NCBI GenBank assembly: GCA_039183635.1
Contig: JBCDBL010000061.1
Coordinates: forward strand, 1 to 25,223
DNA length: 25,223 nt
Direction: 5' to 3'
Source: JBCDBL01 sp039183635
GTDB taxonomy: Bacteria; Pseudomonadota; Alphaproteobacteria; Caulobacterales; Parvularculaceae
The translations under genes and the position numbers were made by a program. How positions within the stretch are numbered: position 1 is the stretch's first letter; every line of letters begins with the position of its first letter. Below the pieces are notes generated by a model, which ran no database searches, was not told the origin of the DNA, and saw only the letters and a list, made by a program, of their open reading frames with translations. Shown piece by piece: positions 21,490 to 25,223 of the stretch.

Positions 21490-21591
21490 TGGCCGTGCTT
21501 GTAAGAAATTTATTGTATATGTATTTGTGCCGCGAGCGATAACATGTCTCCATGTATGCATAATTGATGTGGGTTGATTATTCCTCACCCC
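21490..21591. other. Gap between the nuclease and cobS stops
   Basis: This convergent gap is AT-rich on the left and returns to the core composition near 21590. It probably contains the right boundary of the acquired segment. I see no clear terminator or flanking direct repeat. Confidence 0.4.
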
Positions 21592-22596
21592 TCACGCCAC
21601 TTCAATCTGCGGCGCGGCCTCCGGCAAATCCTCTCCGAACGCACGCTGATAAAACTCCGCCACGACGGGGCGCTCCAGCTCGTCGCATTTGTTGAGGAAC
21701 GTGACGCGGAAGGCGTAGCCCACATCCTGGAAAATCTCCGCATTGCCCGCCCAGGTCATCACCGTCCGGGGGCTCATCACCGTGGAGATATCGCCGTTCA
21801 TGAAGGCGTTGCGGGTCATGTCCGCAACGCGGACCATCAATGAGATCTGCTCCCGCCCTTCCTTCGTGTCGTAGGACGGCGCCTTGGCGAGGACGATTTT
21901 CTCCTCTTCCTCATGGGGCAGATAATTCAAGGTGGTGACGAGGGACCAGCGGTCCATCTGGCCCTGGTTGATCTGCTGGGTGCCGTGGTACAGCCCTGTC
22001 GTGTCGCCGAGGCCCACCGTGTTCGTGGTCGCGAACAGGCGGAAACACGGGTGGGGGCGGAGCACTTTGTTCTGGTCGAGCAATGTGAGGCGGCCTTCGG
22101 CTTCCAGCACCCGTTGAATAACGAACATGACGTCCGGGCGGCCGGCGTCGTATTCATCGAAAACGAGGGCCACGGGCCGTTGCAACGCCCAGGGCAGCAT
22201 GCCTTCTTTAAAAGCCGTCACCTGTTTACCGTCTTCGACGACGATGGCGTCCTTGCCGATCAGGTCGATCCGGCTCACATGGCTGTCGAGGTTCACGCGC
22301 ACGCAGGGCCAGTTCAGCCGCGCCGCCACCTGCTCGATATGCGTCGACTTGCCCGTGCCGTGGTAGCCCTGGACCATCACCCGGCGATTGTGGGCGAAGC
22401 CTGCTAAAATCGCCAGGGTCGTCTGTGGGTCGAATCGATAGGAGGGATCGACCGCCGGCACATATTCATTGCCTTCGGAAAAGGCGGGGACATCCATGGC
22501 GATGTCGACGCCGAAAGCCTCTTTGGCGCTCACGGTTTTATCGGGCGCGTCGGTGAAAATAGCGGCGTCGGAGATGGCTGCAGTCTTGGAACTCAT
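21592..22596 (-). CDS. cobS: Cobaltochelatase CobS subunit (MoxR-type AAA ATPase)
   Basis: CobS is the ATPase of the aerobic cobaltochelatase CobNST, which inserts cobalt into hydrogenobyrinic acid a,c-diamide in vitamin B12 synthesis; CobT is its usual partner. The 334-residue protein has Walker A GYHGTGKST (77-85), ARLNWPCVRVNLDSHVSRID, Walker B ALVFDEYDAG, and the sensor stretch FATTNTVGLGDTTGLYHGTQ, then PHEEEEKIV and MTWAGNAEIFQDVGYAFR, all normal. Upstream in-frame residues to 22671 are not family-like; the ATG at 22594-22596 has AGG seven bases before it and gives the usual length. CobT, normally directly downstream, is not present: the restriction-modification pair lies there instead. 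CobS-like proteins can also act on other targets, but the sequence is a good CobS. Confidence 0.93.
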   Translation of the reverse strand: MSSKTAAISDAAIFTDAPDKTVSAKEAFGVDIAMDVPAFSEGNEYVPAVDPSYRFDPQTTLAILAGFAHNRRVMVQGYHGTGKSTHIEQVAARLNWPCVRVNLDSHVSRIDLIGKDAIVVEDGKQVTAFKEGMLPWALQRPVALVFDEYDAGRPDVMFVIQRVLEAEGRLTLLDQNKVLRPHPCFRLFATTNTVGLGDTTGLYHGTQQINQGQMDRWSLVTTLNYLPHEEEEKIVLAKAPSYDTKEGREQISLMVRVADMTRNAFMNGDISTVMSPRTVMTWAGNAEIFQDVGYAFRVTFLNKCDELERPVVAEFYQRAFGEDLPEAAPQIEVA

Positions 22597-22815
22597 AAAA
22601 AGCCTGTTCTTAAACGGGATTTTCATCCTCACAAATGTCGGGACCCTCGCGCGAAATGAGAAAAGACGCAAGCAATCGAAGCGCTTCTATGGTTGCGGCG
22701 TTTTAACCGGACCGATTGGTACAAATTTAGGAAAATCCGCAAAAAATTCTACTCAAGTTCGAAAACGCAACGGCGTCGCAATTTCCAGGGCGCCCCTTGA
22801 GAGCCAAGGAATGGA
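22597..22815. other. Divergent upstream region of cobS and the small membrane protein
   Basis: About 220 bases should hold promoters for both genes. I found no riboswitch that I can recognise; in particular no clear cobalamin B12-box upstream of cobS. Confidence 0.4.
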
Positions 22816-23145
22816 ATGATGGTGGATACAACAGCAGTGGACATAGCCTTTGCTTTCGGCGCCTTTGCAGCTTTAACGACATTGGGCCTTGCCGCGATCG
22901 GCGTGTTTGCGGCCATTGGCGAAGCGCAAAGTTTTGCGGAAAAACGCCTCATCGCCAGGGTCGGCGCCGCCATGTGGATGGCGCTTGCCGTTCTTTTCGC
23001 CACGCAATACGCCGTCCTTGTTTACGGCTTGCCGGTTTGGAGTTTCGCCGCCGCTGCTGGCGTTTTAGCTGTGAGTCTCGCCCCGATCCTGAAATTTGTG
23101 AGCGCGCGGGTCGCAGTGCTCGCCGTCGCTGAGGTTGGTTTTTAA
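22816..23145 (+). CDS. Small hydrophobic membrane protein of unknown function
   Basis: The 109-residue protein has three or four likely membrane helices: IAFAFGAFAALTTLGLAAIG (about residues 10-29), AAMWMALAVLFATQYAVLVY (about 51-70) and WSFAAAAGVLAVSLAPIL (about 74-91). The loop between the first two is charged (GEAQSFAEKRLIARVG). I recognise no family. ATGs at 22816 and 22819 are equivalent; AAGGA lies five to eight bases before them. The gene lies between cobS and the J-domain gene, on the opposite strand to both, so it interrupts what is often a contiguous group, and it ends before a long hairpin. Function cannot be inferred. Confidence 0.7.
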   Translation: MMVDTTAVDIAFAFGAFAALTTLGLAAIGVFAAIGEAQSFAEKRLIARVGAAMWMALAVLFATQYAVLVYGLPVWSFAAAAGVLAVSLAPILKFVSARVAVLAVAEVGF

Positions 23146-23186
23146 CAAGAAGGAATTTTTAAGAAGCTCCCCCCGCCGCCCAGCAG

Positions 23187-23224
23187 CGAAGCGTCCTGTC
23201 TTGTTTTCAAGGCGGGGCGCTTCG
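23187..23224. terminator. Long hairpin between convergent genes
   Basis: CGAAGCG and CGCTTCG form the base of a stem that continues inward, with GU pairs, for about 16 bp around a GTTTTC loop. It lies between the stops of the membrane protein and the J-domain gene and could serve both; there is no clear T-run on either side. Confidence 0.6.
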
Positions 23225-23237
23225 TGCTGTTTCGATC

Positions 23238-23867
23238 TCAGGTGCAGAACCCTGCTTTTTTAAGAATGCGATAGGCCTTCAGAACCTCCTGCAGGCGCTC
23301 CTCTGCCCCGCGCTCGCCGCCATTAGAGTCCGGGTGATAGCGCTTCAACAGCTCGGTATAACGCGCACGGATTTCCGCGTCGGCTGTGTTGACGTCGAGG
23401 TCAAGGGTCTTAAAGGAGCTGATTTGCAGTTTGGTGAGTTTGCGCCCGCCGCGCATCGTGCCGGCTGGCTCCGACGGCGCTTCGCCCTCAAACAAGCCCT
23501 GGGGGTCGTGGAAATTTCCTTTGGCGGTTGCGCGGGCCGCATCGGAATCCTTACCCCCTGCGCCCATTTTCCAGGTGGGCCGGTGACCATAGGCGGCTGA
23601 TTCGCGAAAGGCTTTCGCTTCCGCCTCGCTCATGTCCTTAAAGAAGTTCCAGTTGCGGTTATGCTCCCGCGCATGCTCCGTACAGTACCACATGTACTCG
23701 TTGAGTTGTGTCGGGGATTTCGACACCCGGCACTCGGCTTTCGCCTCACAGCCCGGCGCCTCGCATATGCGCGCCCGCGCATCCCAGGCAGGACGCTTTT
23801 TCGTCCGGGGAGGCTTTACGCGAATATCGTAACCAAGACGCGGCTTATAATTGTAATCATCAGACAT
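23238..23867 (-). CDS. J-domain protein with an N-terminal zinc-finger-like region
   Basis: The 209-residue protein has a C-terminal J domain (SFKTLDLDVNTADAEIRARY, then HPD in KRYHPDSNGG at about residues 177-179), which would stimulate DnaK ATPase. The N-terminal half is unusual: KPRLGYDIRVKPPRTKKRP, then CEAPGCEAKAECRVSK, WYCTEHAREHNRNWNFFKDM. The CxxxxC and CxxH pattern suggests a zinc site. This type of J-protein is known next to cobS and bolA in other alphaproteobacteria, but I know no client. The ribosome binding site before the ATG is weak. It is divergent from bolA (94 bases), and separated from cobS by the small membrane protein gene on the other strand. Confidence 0.9.
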   Translation of the reverse strand: MSDDYNYKPRLGYDIRVKPPRTKKRPAWDARARICEAPGCEAKAECRVSKSPTQLNEYMWYCTEHAREHNRNWNFFKDMSEAEAKAFRESAAYGHRPTWKMGAGGKDSDAARATAKGNFHDPQGLFEGEAPSEPAGTMRGGRKLTKLQISSFKTLDLDVNTADAEIRARYTELLKRYHPDSNGGERGAEERLQEVLKAYRILKKAGFCT

Positions 23868-23961
23868 AGCTTGAGATTATGGTGTGCTGTGGCGTTGGAA
23901 ACAACGGTTGACATTGCGCTATTTTGGCTTCCTACAGGAGGATTCGGGAACGGAGGACAAA

Positions 23962-24228
23962 ATGTCGGTCGCAGAACGCATTAAGGATAAATTGACGCAG
24001 GAATTCGCCCCAGAGCGGCTCGATGTCATTGATGAGTCCCACCTTCACGCCGGGCACGCCGGCGCGCGCCCCGAGGGTGAGACCCATTTTCGCATTGAAA
24101 TCGTTTCAAGCGCCTTTGAAGGGTTAAATCGCGTCGCGCGTCAACGGGCTGTGAATGCAACGCTTAAAGAAGAGTTGGCGGGGCCGGTGCATGCTTTGTC
24201 GATGAAGTTGTCGGCGCCGGGGGAATAA
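23962..24228 (+). CDS. BolA family protein
   Basis: The 88-residue protein shows the class II KH-like BolA fold: SVAERIKDKLTQEFAPERLD, HAGHAGARPEGETHFRIEIV, then SSAFEGLNRVARQRAVNATL and GPVHALSMKLSAPGE. The conserved C-terminal histidine in HALSM is present; the RH-x-x-VY segment is RQRAVN here. BolA proteins bind monothiol glutaredoxins and [2Fe-2S] clusters and influence envelope and iron homeostasis. GGAGGACAAA directly before the ATG at 23962 sets the start; a longer frame upstream has no family similarity. It is divergent from the J-domain gene and converges on the CBS protein gene, 12 bases apart. Confidence 0.92.
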   Translation: MSVAERIKDKLTQEFAPERLDVIDESHLHAGHAGARPEGETHFRIEIVSSAFEGLNRVARQRAVNATLKEELAGPVHALSMKLSAPGE

Positions 24229-24240
24229 GCTGAGGCACTC

Positions 24241-25223
24241 TTAAAGCGCCTTAATTTTAAGGGCGGTGATCTGGTTCTTTTGGCGGCGCAGAATTTCAAA
24301 ACGAAAGCCGTGGAAGGAGAACACCTGTCCCGGCTCCGGGATGCACTGGCTTTCGTTGATGACAAGGCCGGCGATGGTGACGGCGTCGTCGTCGGGCAGC
24401 TCCCAGCCGCGGGCGCGGTTTAACTCGCGAATGGACACATCGCCGTCCACATTGACGCTGCCGTCGGCCTGGGGGCGTACGCCGCGCACGACGATGTCGT
24501 GTTCGTCTTCGATCTCGCCGACAATTTCTTCCAAGATGTCTTCCAGGGTTACGAGCCCCATCAGCGCGCCGTATTCATCGACCACCAGGGCGAAGTGCTC
24601 TTTTTTGCGTTTGAACGCATCAAGCTGTTCGGTCAGCGGCGTCGTCTCAGGTACGAAATAAGGGCGGCGGGCGATCTTGTAGATGTCGATTTTGGCGACG
24701 TCGCCCTTCGCCTCCCACCAGGCGCGCAGCAGGTCCTTGGCGTGGAGGACGCCGACAATGTTCTCCGGATTGTCCTTCCACAAAGGAAGCCGGGTGTGCG
24801 GGCTGTCGAGGGCCTTTTGCACCAACTCCGAACAAGGTTCTGTCACGTCCAGCATCTGCATGCTTTTGCGATGGACCATGATCTCTTCGAGCGTGATTTC
24901 TTCCAGATCGAGGGCGCCGCGCAGGATTTGCCGTGCGCGCTCCTCCACCCTGCCTTCTTCATGGTGCAGATCGATGGCGCCCCGCAATTCATCCGCTGCG
25001 GACAGGACGGCGGCCTGTTCTTCCACATTAAGGCCGAACAGACGCAGGGCGCGCCGCACGATGAATTGCACCACGCCGGTGATGGGCGCGAAGAGAAAGA
25101 CGAAAAACCGCATCACCGGCGCGACGGTCATGGCGAAGCCGTCGGGGCGGGCGATGGCGGCGGTTTTCGGCAATACTTCGGCGAAGACCACGACGAGGGC
25201 GGTCATGACGGCGGTGGCGTACA
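24241..25223 (-). CDS. CorC/HlyC-type CNNM-CBS membrane protein (5' part outside the window)
   Basis: The frame is still open at the right edge, so the N-terminus is missing. The visible 327 residues include the end of the DUF21/CNNM membrane domain (ALVVVFAEVLPKTAAIARP, then VMRFFVFLFAPITGVVQFIV), two CBS domains (ITLEEIMVHRKSMQML... and FALVVDEYGALMGLVTLEDI with LEEIVGEIEDEHD), and the C-terminal CorC_HlyC domain (ELNRARGWELPDDDAVTIAG, RFEILRRQKNQITALKI). Family members are linked to magnesium/cobalt export or resistance and contain a Mg-ATP-binding CBS pair. Nearby bolA and a J-domain gene do not identify its ion. Nothing looks broken in the visible part. Confidence 0.93.
   Translation of the reverse strand, partial: YATAVMTALVVVFAEVLPKTAAIARPDGFAMTVAPVMRFFVFLFAPITGVVQFIVRRALRLFGLNVEEQAAVLSAADELRGAIDLHHEEGRVEERARQILRGALDLEEITLEEIMVHRKSMQMLDVTEPCSELVQKALDSPHTRLPLWKDNPENIVGVLHAKDLLRAWWEAKGDVAKIDIYKIARRPYFVPETTPLTEQLDAFKRKKEHFALVVDEYGALMGLVTLEDILEEIVGEIEDEHDIVVRGVRPQADGSVNVDGDVSIRELNRARGWELPDDDAVTIAGLVINESQCIPEPGQVFSFHGFRFEILRRQKNQITALKIKAL

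Noticed and set aside
19551..21591. Flanking direct repeats marking insertion of the restriction-modification pair
   Set aside because: I compared the sequences at both composition boundaries by eye and found no convincing direct repeat.
22597..22815. Cobalamin riboswitch upstream of cobS
   Set aside because: I could not find the conserved B12-box sequence or a matching fold.
1..25223. CRISPR arrays, tRNA or rRNA genes, prophage genes
   Set aside because: I found no regularly spaced direct repeats, cloverleaf-like sequences or phage structural genes on reading through.

Overview
The window looks like chromosome of a free-living, GC-rich alphaproteobacterium, most likely near the Caulobacterales/Hyphomonadaceae/Parvularculales. 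The evidence is a set of genes largely confined to this class: RcdA (CtrA-degradation adaptor), the DUF1013 cell-cycle regulator TrcR, a divergent coq9/rpsU pair, DUF1192, DUF1465, TIGR02444 and YdcH-type small proteins, the cobaltochelatase subunit CobS beside bolA and a J-domain gene, and mosaic palindromic intergenic repeats. I cannot fix the genus from sequence alone.

Layout. 1-118 is the 3' end of an IS481-type transposase. 300-1842 holds an entericidin lipoprotein, rpsU (bS21), coq9 and a small excisionase-like helix-turn-helix gene. 1916-3549 is the purine genes purE-purK behind a likely promoter with an alternating GC tract. 4030-6625 has a small diguanylate cyclase, then ubiX with a TIGR02444 gene and a YdcH gene, with a second YdcH paralogue divergent from ubiX. 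7021-11415 has a conserved small unknown protein, a short-chain dehydrogenase, trcR, a quinone oxidoreductase, a DUF1192 protein and a DUF429 protein. 11522-12554 holds rcdA and rpmE. 12704-19550 is a same-strand run: MsbA-like ABC exporter, M16 zinc protease, GNAT acetyltransferase and a large membrane GGDEF-EAL protein. 19664-21489 is an AT-richer type II restriction-modification pair, a C5 cytosine methyltransferase and a GIY-YIG endonuclease of the Eco29kI type, probably acting on CCGCGG. 21592-25223 returns to core genes: cobS, a small membrane protein, a J-domain protein, bolA and a truncated CorC/HlyC-type CBS protein.

Most genes are housekeeping. COQ9 and UbiX both serve ubiquinone synthesis; RcdA and TrcR both belong to the CtrA-centred cell cycle; the two cyclic-di-GMP proteins could feed the same network, though nothing here shows a link.

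The strongest unusual signals are: (1) rpsU has no ATG, GTG or TTG start. Its frame opens on ATC (or CTG) after a very strong Shine-Dalgarno sequence, and an intrinsic-terminator-like hairpin with a T6 tract sits immediately upstream, with a possible competing antiterminator. (2) A family of mosaic palindromic repeats has ends (TARAGC type) that supply the stop codons of several genes; one copy exactly fills the gap between two convergent genes and gives both their stops. (3) The restriction-modification pair occupies the place next to cobS where cobT usually lies, and cobT is not in the window.
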